Assembly (NCBI GenBank): GCA_022695795.1 | Contig: MU404235.1 | Span: 1 to 46,817 of the forward strand | DNA from: Biscogniauxia marginata | Lineage: Eukaryota > Ascomycota > Sordariomycetes > Xylariales > Xylariaceae | DNA: 46,817 nt | Direction of reading: 5' to 3' | Shown: in pieces, positions 1-11,118 of the stretch | Layout: each line of letters opens with the position of its first letter | Numbering within the stretch: position 1 is the first letter of the stretch | Position numbers and translations under genes: made by a program | Notes under the pieces: model-generated | Databases searched by the model: none | Seen by the model: the letters and a program-made list of their open reading frames with translations, nothing else | What the model was told of the DNA's origin: nothing

Positions 1-95
1 TATTTTTTATTTTTTATTTTTTATTTTTTATTTTTTATTTTTTATTTTTTATTTTTTATTTTTTATTTTTTATTTTTTATTTTTTATTTTTTATT
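1..95. repeat. (ATTTTTT)n tandem repeat
   Basis: About 13 nearly perfect copies of a 7-base unit (one A followed by six T) run from the first base to about position 93, then break into a T-rich tail ending near 106. The window edge cuts the array, so its full length is unknown. It is not a fungal telomere repeat (TTAGGG). Confidence 0.95.
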
Positions 96-106
96 ATTTT
101 TTTTTT

Positions 107-1072
107 CAGAACGATCTTCAGATCAATTTACATGCAGTGGTAGACTGTGCTGTCCCGCATGCACATCGTTGGAGTTCACCCCGCTTAGCCCTACGGGGGT
201 TGTCGTTGTCGTCGTCGTTGTCAGATTTCGTACCTTCTTTTCTTTTCCCTTTTTAATAGAACTGAGATGTCATTTTCGGTACCCACAACGGTGAGAGGCG
301 CTTCACCCGCTCGGCTTCTTCCCCGCTATCGGTTTCCTAGTCTAGTGTCGCCTTATCACTAACGCGCCGGTGATGTTAGCGCCCGAGAGCTCTGGTTGGG
401 CCCATTGGGAGGAAGCTGTGAGCCACCGTACCCCATAACCTGGTAAGTCGTTGACGCTTGGACGTCTACACTAGAACGGCCGTAGAATGGAAAGCACCCC
501 CCAGTTTCTTCAAAGACGGGCAGGACGGGACTGGATGATCTGATAGCTTACCTTACCTAGGTTAGGTTATTTATGTATACCTACCTTACCTACTCATGCT
601 CTAACTTGATGTTTTTATTTTATTTTGTTTCGTTTTACTTCTATTCATCCACAGCCTACCTCCTGTTACCCACTTTATAGTCCTGTCCTTCTGAAATATA
701 CATGAATTCCATGCACAAGACCTGGCCTTGTTCACGGTTGTCCTTTTCTTGTCATCCACCCTATACATTCTCTTATTAGAAATCTTACTGGCTCTGGTTG
801 CCGGTGACAAGCCTCTGCATCCAACAGCACCGGCTGCCTACATATCCACACCTACTTCTTGGATCACCACACGCAGAATCTCAACTGCTCGACATGCGCT
901 TGGCAGGCAATGTTTACCTAAAGGGCCTCCCCATCGCCACTTCGACATCAAACATCTTAAGCTAGTTCAGCGCATCTTCCTTCATCAATTCCGCCATATT
1001 CTAGCCACCCAACAAGCATTTGCTCTTTTGAAATTTGGCACTAAACCTTCGTACACAAGTTTGAGAACCAAT
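107..1072. other. Noncoding stretch upstream of the DUF1917 gene
   Basis: No supported gene. It holds TAGGTAGG-family motifs near 555-600 and presumably the promoter and 5' leader of the gene starting at 1073. A reading frame is open from 728 into the first exon at 1073, but the peptide before 1073 has no recognisable character. The conserved-looking acidic start begins at the ATG at 1073. Confidence 0.6.
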
Positions 1073-2229
1073 ATGAGTTCAGAAGATTCGGATTTCTATG
1101 GTTAGAATCCCTACTCATTTTTTCTTTCCCTTTCCCCTCCCTGTTCTTCCCATATTCTAGCATATTAACACTATGCTCAGGCGACGATGATACCACAATG
1201 GACCTCAAGTCAAAGGTCCGCAGCTTCGACGTCGACGGGTGGTGGCGAGATCAGGAAGCCATAAACACACCCTTGAAGGTCCAAGCCCGTAAGCAGGCCG
1301 GCGTCTCTAGCACCACACATCTACACAACCCTTGGGCGGGAGTAGAGTACGCCTGGCAGCTGTCGGAGACTATAGACGCTTTCCTCGAGCGCCTCCCACC
1401 CGCCACGACAGATGCGACTCCGGAGAACCAGTGGATCTGGATCTGCAATCCGTACATCAACCGAAAGGCGAAGGCTGAGGCTGAAAACCAGATGGTCCGC
1501 GGTGGCGAAGATGAAGCGCCCGAGGAGGAAGGGGCCGGGCTCCTCAAACTTGTCGAGGCCGGGGAGGAGCGCCTGCATATTACTTCGGGGTTCATCGACA
1601 TGTGCAAGCAGTCCGGCCAGGGCCAGGCCTTTATCGCTCGAGAGAGTAAAAAGGCTGGTATGGACGCCGTGAAGGACATCCTCGCCCTAGCGAAGGAACT
1701 GCGCGTAACATGTGGCAAAGTTAGTTACCCTTAACTCTAGAACCCCCCACCCCCGCGCCTTCTTGCAAATCGATACGCATTAGGTGCCTCCAATGCTAAC
1801 GGCTGCAAGTGGATGATCTTCTGCAACACGCTCCAAGTCAACGAGGTCTGGGAGATCATCGCCAAGGCAACAGCGAACAATGAGCTCGGGATCGGTGCCA
1901 AAGTGGCCCCGAGATCGGGTACCGACATGAGGACGGAGCGGCTTATCTGTGTCTACACTGCAGACTTCTCAGACACAAAGGATGTCAAGAGAGTTGCGGA
2001 GAGGTTGAAACAGCTGGGGCTTATCAGAGGGAAGCCGTTGTACTACAAACCCGGTTAGTACTACCTAACCTCTTCCACTCATTGAAGTTTTGTGAAGTTT
2101 TACTCAATTTCGGAATAGTGCTGCTAACAAATTTCATCAGATGTTTTTACATACCTGGGCATAGCATCAGGGAACCCATGGGCCATCAGAGCCTCGATAT
2201 ATGACACAAAGGCAATGCTCGGAAAATGA
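1073..2229 (+). CDS. DUF1917 / BLES03-like domain protein
   Basis: Four-exon model: 1073-1100, 1181-1719, 1810-2053 and 2141-2229, giving 299 residues and ending at TGA 2227-2229. Introns are 80, 90 and 87 nt. Donors are GTTAGA, GTTAGT and GTTAGT; the last two introns have clear GCTAAC branch points. The tiny first exon encodes an acidic start (MSSEDSDFYG) and exon 4 supplies the ending DVFTYLGIASGNPW, which resembles the conserved C-terminus of the BLES03/C11orf68 family (DUF1917, eIF4E-like fold). Residues near 45-90 (HNPWAG, then WIWICNP) and the WMIFCN start of exon 3 also fit that family. Molecular function is not established for the family. Reading through the last donor would stop at TAG 2056 and lose the conserved tail, so the spliced form is preferred. 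Confidence 0.8.
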
Positions 2230-2772
2230 TGAGATGAGATAAGGTAGACAAGGTATGTTGTGAAAAGATCTGACTTTAGACTGTCTGAATGTGCTAGATA
2301 CCCTGTGCCACTAAAGTGTTTATACCCGACTCTATAGTAGTTATGAACAAGGACTTGAGAATGTCTATGTGTTTTGGTCCTGCAAACCCAAGCAAAAAGA
2401 ACTGATGAGGGGCTCACTGCTTACGATGCTTTTTTCTTTCTTGACGCCATCAATGCATGGATCGATCATGTGCTAAAAATCATCCATTCATACTCGTCAA
2501 GTTTCATTTCCCTTCTCCTCTCGTACTGGGATGTATCGAGCCAGCTCCTCAACCTTTCCTCAAGAAAGGAGATCCTGCTCCAGGCGGACAGATATGCCAC
2601 CTCGGGGCTATTCTCGATGTCCCTTCGGCCCTTCAAGTTGACCTGGGCTTCATATTTTTACTGTCTGCACTTTTACTGCAAGGCATGCTAATCCACGTGC
2701 TGCTTTTGGCGATTCTTCTCGACTTTAGGACGACTATCGGCGGCGATATATACGGGGGAACCTGTCCTGTCC
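2230..2772. other. Intergenic, convergent 3' ends
   Basis: Lies between the 3' ends of the DUF1917 gene and NAA30. I see only presumed 3' untranslated sequence. Short open frames here have no protein-like features. Confidence 0.55.
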
Positions 2773-3409
2773 CTAGTCAAACTGTCTATTGTCCTCGGCG
2801 GCGGCGGCGGAAGACTTGAGCACCAACACGAGCCGGTAGGCACTATTGCCGTTTAGATAGTATCGGTGGAGCTTCTTAGATCTAAGGAACCCTAGTCTCT
2901 CATATAGCCGCATAGCAGGCAGGTTCGTCTCCTCCGTCTCGAGAACGACCTCATCGGCATTTCGCTCGGCCATTGCATCGATGGCCATCTTGACCAGGGC
3001 CGTTGCTATACCGTGACCTCGGTAGACCGAAGATACCGCTAACATGGCTATGTAGCCCCGGTGAGTCGGAGGAGAGTGCGAGGCGTGGTGCTCGAGCTTG
3101 CAGATGATGACACCCACCAGGGAATTATCGGCTGGGTTGAGCGCCTATACATGAACAACAATACCTTGTAAGCCGGATGATATTCCCATATGACAATGGC
3201 ATGGACGGAGAAGGATGTTTTAGCCGTACCATGTAACACAGGTGAGCCCATTGATACAGGAAATAGCGATATACATAGATGCTATAGGGCTCGCTGAGAT
3301 CTTTCGAAATCAAGGCCCGGATGGCAGGCAGGTATTTCTCCTCGAGGGCATGTTCGTACTGAATGTAGCGTAGTGCACCGGGCAGCTCAGTTACGCGTGC
3401 CGCCTCCAT
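2773..3409 (-). CDS. NAA30: N-alpha-acetyltransferase 30, NatC catalytic subunit
   Basis: Two exons on the minus strand, 3409-3230 and 3144-2773, joined by an 85-nt phase-0 intron (GTACGG donor, TATAG acceptor); 183 residues. The protein is a GNAT-fold acetyltransferase of the Mak3/Naa30 type. The acetyl-CoA loop R-G-H-G-I-A (residues 102-107, Q/RxxGxG/A) follows the strand YIAMLAV. The downstream segment VVLETEETN, then LYERLGF and LHRYYLNG, matches the Naa30 signature. NatC acetylates N-terminal Met followed by hydrophobic residues (ML, MI, MF, MW) on ribosomes with Naa35 and Naa38; those partners are not in this window. The extreme C-terminus is a short Ala/Glu-rich tail. It is divergently placed from LRO1 with about 1.25 kb between starts. 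Confidence 0.93.
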
Positions 3410-4655
3410 CGCCTTACTACTGCAGCATGTAGTTTGTCTGTTCGGAGAGGCGTTGTGGGAATTCCGCGCTCGTGTGACGCTCCGGTGTCAGCTGAAGCGG
3501 CCCAACACTGTGCGGTCAGCTCCGCGGTCGGGGAAATACGGGAACCGAAACGACGAGGGTACCTCCTAGATGCCTGAGTATGTATGCCGAGGGTGCGCAG
3601 CAGGCAGAGCAAATCGTATTGGCCGCGGGGGGGGAGGTAGTGAAGGGGAAGAAGGAGGAGATGGAATTTTTTACACTAAAGAAAACCAACACATCTAATG
3701 AACGACAAAGATGAGGCAAGGGATGATCTCATGCAAGATAGGAACCAATTCGCCTGGTGGCATGGCATGGCAAGAAACAACAGATGCAAATGCAATGCGA
3801 CGGCAAGAGTCCACACCTAAGGGTTTTTTCTCTTCTCTCCGCCCACAGCCCACTTTCACATGCAAGGTCGGGGCGCTGAAGGCGGCCGCGCGGGTGATAG
3901 ACTACCTACAGGTAGGTAGTAGGAGTAGTAGTAGTAGTAGTAGGTACTAGTAGTAGGTATCAACCGGGACGGGAACTTGACGGGCTGACGGAACCCAAGA
4001 CTTCGGTCGGGCTTTTCTATTTTCCCTTTTAAGTGGATCCTCAATTTAGCTAAGTACCTGGGTAGGTACTACCGCTGCCGAATCAGCTATGCGACCACTA
4101 GCATGACGAGTATTCGATCACCAGGATCTTCCACCCCTGTACCGTCTTAAACCCGCATGACCCCATAGGTACATGCCGTCCTCATGTGGTACTATTGACG
4201 TCAACCCACTAACTAGCCAGAGCCATTATTGGGCGTCTGCAATTTTGACTTGTCTCTCGCATGTGCCCTTCGCCAGGTACACAACTCTAATCAATATCTA
4301 CCTTACCCTTATCAGACGTTTCCATGTATTTCCTGCCGTAGCCAACTTCGCTTCCTCCACTTACAGCCAGGTAAGGTAGAAGAAGTATCTACCTCGCCGC
4401 ATCCAACGACTAGAACACTTCTCCCGATCCAGTCCAATCCCAATTGTGTATCCGATATTGCTGTTAAAGAACTCTTTTTTCTTTTCTTTTTTTGCCTACC
4501 TACCTAGCTATTTCGAAAGAGTTCTATTTATAAATCACCATCGAACCTGATGCCCGACTATCCGGCAGTACTAGAGCTCCAAGTTTTGCGCCTCTAGTCG
4601 TATCTGTCCTATCCTACCACGTTTCGTCTGGTCATGCCTGTAGCGCCACGCGACG
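3410..4655. promoter_or_regulatory. Shared upstream region of NAA30 and LRO1
   Basis: Gap of 1,246 bp between two divergent starts, so it must hold both promoters. I see no coding sequence. It contains the AGT-type microsatellite near 3911-3959, TAGGTAGG/CCTACCTA motifs (3905, 4067, 4497) and a pyrimidine-rich tract around 4467-4495. No specific factor site can be assigned. Confidence 0.5.
3911..3959. repeat. (AGT)n-type microsatellite with GGTA edges
   Basis: A short imperfect trinucleotide array of AGT/TAG units flanked by GTAGGTAGTAGG and TAGTAGTAGGT. It lies in the NAA30-LRO1 promoter gap. Confidence 0.85.
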
Positions 4656-6621
4656 ATGGCCTCAGAACTCCGACGTCGGGCGCTTGCAGTCGACACGCCT
4701 ACGCCCTCCGATTCCTCTTCGCCAGCCTCGACAACACCGCGTGGCCAGAGCCCAACGAGACACGGTGACAAGATTAAGATTGTCCATCATGAGCCGAAGA
4801 CGCGGAAACGGAAAAACACCTTTATATTCTTTCTGGGAAGCTTGTTTGGTATCATCGCTGCCGGCTGGATGGCCAAGAGCAATGATCTCATAGAATTCCC
4901 CGAGTTCAGCGACTTGAGCGTCGACAGCTTCCTCGACGTCTTGCCTGCCGGTTTTGTGAAGGACATGAAAGATATAGTGGTACGTTGTCACGTCCCAACT
5001 GAGAAAGGGGGCCTCTACTGACCGCGTGCTGTGATCTCAGAAAGGTGAACGAGACTTTGCCGATAGCTACGATGCATTTGCCGTAGGAGTTAAGGCTCGC
5101 ACCGAAGGTCTCGATGTCCATCATCCCATCATTATGATACCCGGCGTCATCTCGACCGGCCTCGAGTCCTGGGGAACCGCGAACATCTCTCGTCCGTACT
5201 TTCGAAGGCGTCTGTGGGGCAGCTGGACCATGATGAAAGCTCTAGTGATGGATAAGGAGGTATGGAAGAGGCATATCATGCTAGATAAGAGGACCGGACT
5301 AGATCCTCCAGGTGTCAAATTAAGGGCCGCCCAGGGCTTCGATGCTACCGACTTCTTTATCACAGGATACTGGATATGGAACAAGATATTTGAAAACCTT
5401 GCCTCCCTCGGTTACGACCCGACCAACTCGTTCACGGCCGCATATGACTGGCGGCTATCCTACCAGAACCTCGAGATCCGGGATCAGTACTTCACCAGAC
5501 TGAAGAACTACGTTGAGATGGCACACCAGTTCTCAGGCAAGAAGGTTGTCCTAGCATCTCATAGCATGGGCAGCCAGGTTGTGTTCTACTTTTTCCATTG
5601 GGTTGCCTCGGCCCAGGGCGGCAAGGGAGGCGACAATTGGGTAGATAACTATATCGAAGCGTGGATCAACATCAGTGGGTGCATGCTGGGCGCGGCGAAG
5701 GATGTCACGGCTGTGCTGTCTGGTGAAATGCGAGATACCGCCCAGCTTAACGCCTTTGCAGTTTACGGACTTGAGAAATTTCTCAGCAAGGACGAACGAG
5801 TAGAGATATTCCGCGCAATGCCGGGAATTTCGTCCATGCTGCCTATGGGCGGAGATGCGGTCTGGGGGAACCTGACTTGGGCTCCGGATGACCAGCCTGG
5901 CCAGAAACATTCGTACGGATCCTTCCTCAATTTCCGTACCGACCAGAACTGGACTACGCCAAACGAAAATTTCACCGTAGCGAATGCCATGAAGTACCTC
6001 CTAGACACAAGTGACGACTGGTATCGAGACCGGATCCTCGACAGCTACTCTCATGGCGTCGCACATACGACGGCCGAGGTGGAAGCCAACGAGCTGGACC
6101 ATCGAAAATGGATCAACCCGTTGGAAACAAGACTTCCGTTAGCCCCCAACCTGAAGGTGTACTGTTTCTACGGTGTAGGCAAGCCAACCGAGAGAGCTTA
6201 CTATTACCGCAGCCCCGAATTTCCAGGCTTGACGAATCTCAACATGACGATTGACACGGGGTTGACTGTTGATGACATCGACCATGGAGTCATTATGGGC
6301 GAGGGCGATGGCACAGTCAACATTCTGAGCTCGGGTTATATGTGCTCTAAGGGTTGGAAGATGAAGCGATATAACCCAGCGGGAGTCAAGGTCACGGTGA
6401 CCGAGATGCCCCACGAGCCCGAACGGTTTAACCCCCGTGGTGGACCGAACACGGCTGACCACGTAGATATCCTAGGTCGACAGACTCTCAACGAATTGAT
6501 GTTGAGGGTTGCTGCCGGCAAGGGCTACATGATTGAGGACCACATTATCAGTAATATTCGAGAATACGCGGATAAGGTTAAAATTTATGAAGAAGAGGAA
6601 GAGGAGAAGAAAGATGAGTAA
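4656..6621 (+). CDS. LRO1: Phospholipid:diacylglycerol acyltransferase (PDAT)
   Basis: Two exons, 4656-4979 and 5041-6621, with a 61-nt phase-0 intron (GTACGT donor, CTGAC branch, TCAG acceptor); 634 residues. It moves an acyl group from a phospholipid to diacylglycerol, making triacylglycerol without acyl-CoA, at the ER and lipid droplets. A basic cytosolic N-terminus (KTRKRK about 48-53) precedes one membrane anchor at about 55-73 (FIFFLGSLFGIIAAGW), giving a lumenal LCAT-like domain. The nucleophile sits in S-H-S-M-G (Ser283), and the likely acid and base are Asp521 in EGDGTVN and His572 in TADHVDILG, in the order expected for LCAT/PDAT. The tail is Glu/Lys-rich. Length matches yeast Lro1 closely (about 660). 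No break or missing catalytic residue is seen. Confidence 0.95.
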
Positions 6622-7228
6622 TTAAAAAAGGGGGGGCCATGAATTATTGATAATGTTATGACGAGAGGAAGATGGTTCTTTCTTTTTCCTTTTTCATGAT
6701 ATATATACCTAGATACGGAGTCGAGGTTTCATCCGTAGCATATACTACGGCTCACATACTCGGGCGAGATTTACTTTGATTTTTTACGACTAAATACCCT
6801 CTTTCACTATGGGAATACGGCTGTCGGAAAACTAGGTCATGGTATATATACTAGGTATGTAGGTAGTATTAGTTTATCGTTAATGATTAGCACGGGTACG
6901 TGTTCGGATTTTTTAACATATGGATCTCCCAGCGGGTTTTATATCAGGGAATTGGATTTACCTAGATAGCTACTATGGATATATGAGGCATAATCTGTGC
7001 TATTACCACATGGGAGCGACATAGGTAGCGGCTAAAAAATGGAAGTAATTCATACAAGAAGCATAAGACGATACGCTGACGTTGTGCACGGACCAAGTCG
7101 GATAAGAGAATTAGAATTGGAAGGGACTTCATCTCAGTTGCATCACCGTTCACCAATTACACAAACAACCTAACGATCCGAGGTAATTGGACTAGAACTT
7201 CGCGTTGATAAGCTACCATCTAGTTATC
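6622..7228. other. Intergenic LRO1-TAN1
   Basis: Presumed 3' end of LRO1 and promoter of TAN1. AT-rich, with one TAGGTATGTAGGTAG motif near 6853-6868. No gene seen. Confidence 0.55.
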
Positions 7229-8575
7229 ATGGATTCATCGAGCAAGAGAAAGCATGATTCTTCCTCTGGTAGGACTGAGGGGCCCAAGTTCAAGAAAAGG
7301 CAGGTAAGAGCATCATTTATCCCAGCCTTGCTGTCAGATGGCGGGTGCAGTTCCTTAGATATTCTAACCACCAACAGGGGACGGCCGCCGGCAAGTGGAA
7401 AACGCCTCATTACAGGGCGAAATTGGAGGCTATGAAGGGTAGGCACTTGGAGGTCGGTGACATGGGAATATGGACCACGTGCCAGAGGCACAAGGAGCAG
7501 AAAGCCGTAGATGAGCTGGTCTCCATCTGTGAAGAGGTACAGTTTCCCCAGTGCCAAGGTTCGGCTCACATACTCAGGGCTTGAAATATAGTACGGAGAA
7601 AAGCTCTACGGCATCAAGCCCGGAGGAGCTAGTGAGGTTGCGGACGAAGGTGGGGACGAGGGGGACATCGAGGCTTCGATCAAGAACGAAATAGAAGCCC
7701 TAAAACCCGCAAACAAGCCCAAGGACGCCCTGTTCGAGCCTATGCGCATGAACCTCGACTGCCTGCTCTTCATGAGAACGCGGCCGCCCGTGGACCCGAT
7801 TGCGCTGGTCCACGAGATCTGCAAGGACGCATCCAAGGCCACGAAGTGGCGCTCGAGGTTCATCAACAAGTTCACCCCCATTACGCTCACGGGAAAGGCC
7901 ACCGAGAAGGGCGTGGAGGAGGTCGCCAGGGAAGTCCTGCGCAAGCACTTCCGCCTAGCGGGTGACGAGAAGGACGAGGATACGGGGAGCGAAGGTGAAG
8001 CGTACTCGGTAAGGAATGCATCAAACCCTACTCTCTTGTCTTTGTTTTCGTCTTTTCAAAAGAAAATGTTTTACCCACGGGTATAACCACTACGTGATGA
8101 AGGCGGAGCTGTCTACCAAATCTTGAGTACGGGACGACTGACACACACATGCTTCAATCAGTATGCCATCCGCCCATCATTCCGCGCGCACAACGCGCTG
8201 AAACGAGACGACGTTATAAAGCAGGTCGCGGGCCTCATCGGGCCGCGACACAAGGTGAACCTCTCGACGCCCGACAAGGTCATCCTCATCGACATATTCC
8301 AGGTGAGTTTTATCTTTCCTTCATTTTTTTTTCCCTCCACGTGTAAAACAAAATAGGTGACGTCCGTCATCACCATTAAAAGACGTGTGACTAATATTTA
8401 TACTGTCTAGACATTTTGCGGAATGAGCGTCGTCGATGGAGACTGGAACGCCTTGAAGAAGTATAATTTGCACGAGCTGTATTTGTCTGCGGCGAAGGAT
8501 GCGTCGAAAGAAAAGGCATCGAACGAGGGATCGAACGAGGAACCGAAAGAGGAACCGACAGAGAAGGCTACCTGA
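7229..8575 (+). CDS. TAN1: tRNA acetylation THUMP-domain protein TAN1
   Basis: Five exons: 7229-7303, 7378-7536, 7592-8008, 8162-8302 and 8411-8575 (TGA 8573-8575), 318 residues; every junction is phase 0. Tan1/THUMPD1 binds tRNA and guides the Kre33/NAT10 acetyltransferase to make N4-acetylcytidine at position 12 of tRNA-Ser and tRNA-Leu. The basic N-terminus (KFKKRQ) is followed by GIWTTCQRHKE, typical of the family. The THUMP domain occupies about residues 150-290: MRTRPPVDP, then FINKFTPIT, YAIRPSFRAHN and the closing FCGMSVVDGDW. The C-terminus ends in a Glu/Ser/Lys/Pro low-complexity repeat encoded by imperfect TCGAACGAGG-type units. The start at 7229 is the first ATG of an in-frame run beginning upstream at a non-ATG codon. 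Confidence 0.92.
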
Positions 8576-9420
8576 TTCCGCTAGGTCGAAACCTATAGAG
8601 CTTGGTTTCTTTTTCCCTCTCTGTTCTTCTGGTCCTTGTCCTTTTTCGAAGGATCGCTGTGAAAGGGGATTCAAATTTAGTAGCCCGATAGTCTCCCCGG
8701 AGGCTGACTTGATCTTGGGCTTGCTTGCTACTAACGGCCCGTCTTCTCCTAAACAGCATTCATGGATGATCCCAGCTATATCAGTTTTTCTCTCCTTACT
8801 CGCGTGGTGTTGCTCTTTTGGTCATATATATTAAAAAGCTGTTGTCTACGTGGCGTATCACGGGTCATTGCTTCCGGCACTGGCATTGTGTCGCCCGAGA
8901 ACAAACTTAGCCTATGAACATCACGTATACCTACCTACATAGCGAGAAGGATTAGACCTACTTCTCAATACGAAGGGGGGAGGCTTACTTTTTACGTGTG
9001 TTCTAGAACTTATGCTGTGTAAATTGACGTAACAGCCGAGCCCCAGGTTGGACAAGCTTTTCACCATATATCAACATCACCGCGAGATAGGCCATGATCA
9101 GTTTAGTCGGAACACATCACACGATTAATCAAGGCTAATTGGAGCAAGGCTTTACAAGGAATCAGGGACAATACGACTCGTGACTTCTCTGAAGATGTGA
9201 GAGGCCCTAGTAGGCGAGTCTCGTGAGGCGAGGATTACGATCGATTACCAAATCTCGCGGTATGTGACCGCTTTTCGTGATACCCCAGATTACCTATAGG
9301 TAGGTAAGCTTACTTACACGGCGTCAGAGGCTTCACTGGTGGCTCGTTGGTGTGGCTTGTATCGACCATGAGCCGGAGCGGCGAAGAGGTAACCGTAGGT
9401 TGGTAAGTAGAGACACGGCT

Positions 9421-9461
9421 AGGAACGAAGCGTCTGTATCACATGTAGATACTTCGTTCCT
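9421..9461. repeat. Inverted repeat / hairpin
   Basis: Perfect 10-base arms AGGAACGAAG (9421-9430) and CTTCGTTCCT (9452-9461) enclose a second short inverted repeat GTATC (9436-9440) and GATAC (9448-9452). Together they can fold as a stem with an internal bulge. It is far from any gene, and no function can be assigned. Confidence 0.7.
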
Positions 9462-9862
9462 GGAGTATCTACAGTTAGGTATAGCTCTTCCAATGCGCGC
9501 AAATATCGTTGGTACCCCTACACACACTTGGTAATAGAAGCTATCGTGACACACAGGACATGATGCCTACTACGCCGCCGTTTCGTATCATATGCCCTTT
9601 CTCTTTCTCTCTTTCTCTTGAGAGGCTTTTAGGTGGATCTGGGCGCGGCTGAGGTGAGGTGAGGCGAGGCGATTAGTTTAGGTCTCACGGGGACCAGGCT
9701 TATAGGAGGACAAGCAAGTGGTCTAGTCTCCCTCACCCCTTTCCTTGACCCAAATGCTTTTGGTTAATGACCCAAATTCTCGGTCCTAGACACCACAATT
9801 GGAGATGTTACCTGGGGGGCGTGGTCATCGCTAACACGCGGGAAGAGGTAGAGAGGCCATAA

Positions 9863-9881
9863 GGGGGGGGGGGGGGGGGGG
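9863..9881. repeat. Poly-G tract (19 G)
   Basis: Uninterrupted run of 19 G on the plus strand in noncoding DNA. Homopolymers of this length are prone to sequencing or assembly length error, so the exact count should not be trusted. Confidence 0.9.
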
Positions 9882-11118
9882 TTTATTTTGTTCTCCCCGA
9901 TTAAAATATTACACGCGAGCTGAAAGAAAGAAAAGAAAAACGCCCCGTCTCACCTCAGCTTCTCGCCTTCAACATCTCACCTTTCACCTCCGCTGTGCTT
10001 GATATGACCTGTGTGTAACACCGATGCCTTCTACGTAGGTTAGGCTTAATGAAGTTCGTAAATTGACGAACCGATACGAGCGAGCTCACCATCACCGGGT
10101 ACATATTCCCGGATCGATTTCTTTTTACCTGGTAACTAATCTTCGTTTAAGCTGATTCGGTCAAATCCCAATTTCTTTAATGTCCACATGAACGAAATCC
10201 CAGGTCGACCGGTGTAACACACAAGCAACACGGGCCATGCTAGTAACAACGTCGGCAGCGCGCCACCACCTCCTCTGGGGCGGGCTTAGTCTAACATAGC
10301 TTCCGTCATCGAGAATAAAGAGGGGGAGAGAGATACCGGGTCCCTTGTAACTCCATTCTATGATCACTTTGTGATGATTCCATAGAGAGAAAAAGCAGGA
10401 TGGCAAGACGGAGAGAAATTATCTAATCCCGTGTCATAATACCGTCTATAGCTGTGCTGGTAGGCCGGTAGTTAAGATGGATGAAGGAAGGAAGCAAGGA
10501 TTAGGAGCAATATACGGAGAATCATTCATTATTTTACCCCAGAAATGAGGCACAGCACGGCATGGATACCTATGTAGCTAGGTTAGTAGGTAACGGTGAG
10601 AATCCTTCGCAATTTCCGCCCCTTTTACGGTGGTCGTCGTAAGCTGGCTTGCTTCCTGTATTTCTTTCCTGGTAGGGCTGTTTCTGGAAATAAAGCCACC
10701 GGCTGACACCGACGATCGATCGACGACGAGTTCTCAATTCCCACTCATATTACTTCTTCTCTTTTTTGGACAAATGATTGACGAGGCATCCGTATAGCCT
10801 TTTTTTTAAGCCAGCTTATACTATTTATGAATATTGTAAGTTACGTTCTCTACCTCGGTACGTAAGATTTCGATGGAGAAGCCAACATCGATGTCGCCAA
10901 GAAATTTATATAAAGCCTCTCTCACTCTCTCTTCAACCCGGAACTCGGGGTTCTTCAACATAAGCCTAGCAGATTAGAGCAATATTTATATAAACTTTGA
11001 GTCCGTCGGTTACAGCAGATAATTGATATATCCTCACTTGTTATATGATCTCATACCACACTACCTGCACAACCTGCATATAGTTTACTTGTTCAATTGA
11101 TACAACCAACCATACAAC

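Larger units (their letters stand above)
8576..11118. other. 2.5 kb noncoding stretch
   Basis: I find no supportable gene on either strand; open frames are short and lack protein-like composition. It contains TAGGTAGG-type motifs (8930, 9297, 10575), a hairpin at 9421-9461, a run of 19 G at 9863-9881 and a pyrimidine tract at 9596-9620. The last few hundred bases presumably form the promoter of the small secreted protein gene. Confidence 0.5.

Noticed and set aside
1..95. Telomere at the window start
   Set aside because: The ATTTTTT unit is not telomeric; it is a simple AT microsatellite cut by the window edge.
728..1072. In-frame upstream extension of the DUF1917 gene
   Set aside because: The frame is open but the peptide has no family-like sequence, the DNA composition is noncoding in style, and the ATG at 1073 gives a natural acidic start.
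1251..1718. 155-codon antisense open frame over the DUF1917 gene
   Set aside because: Shadow of the GC-rich coding exon on the other strand; no domain or splice context.
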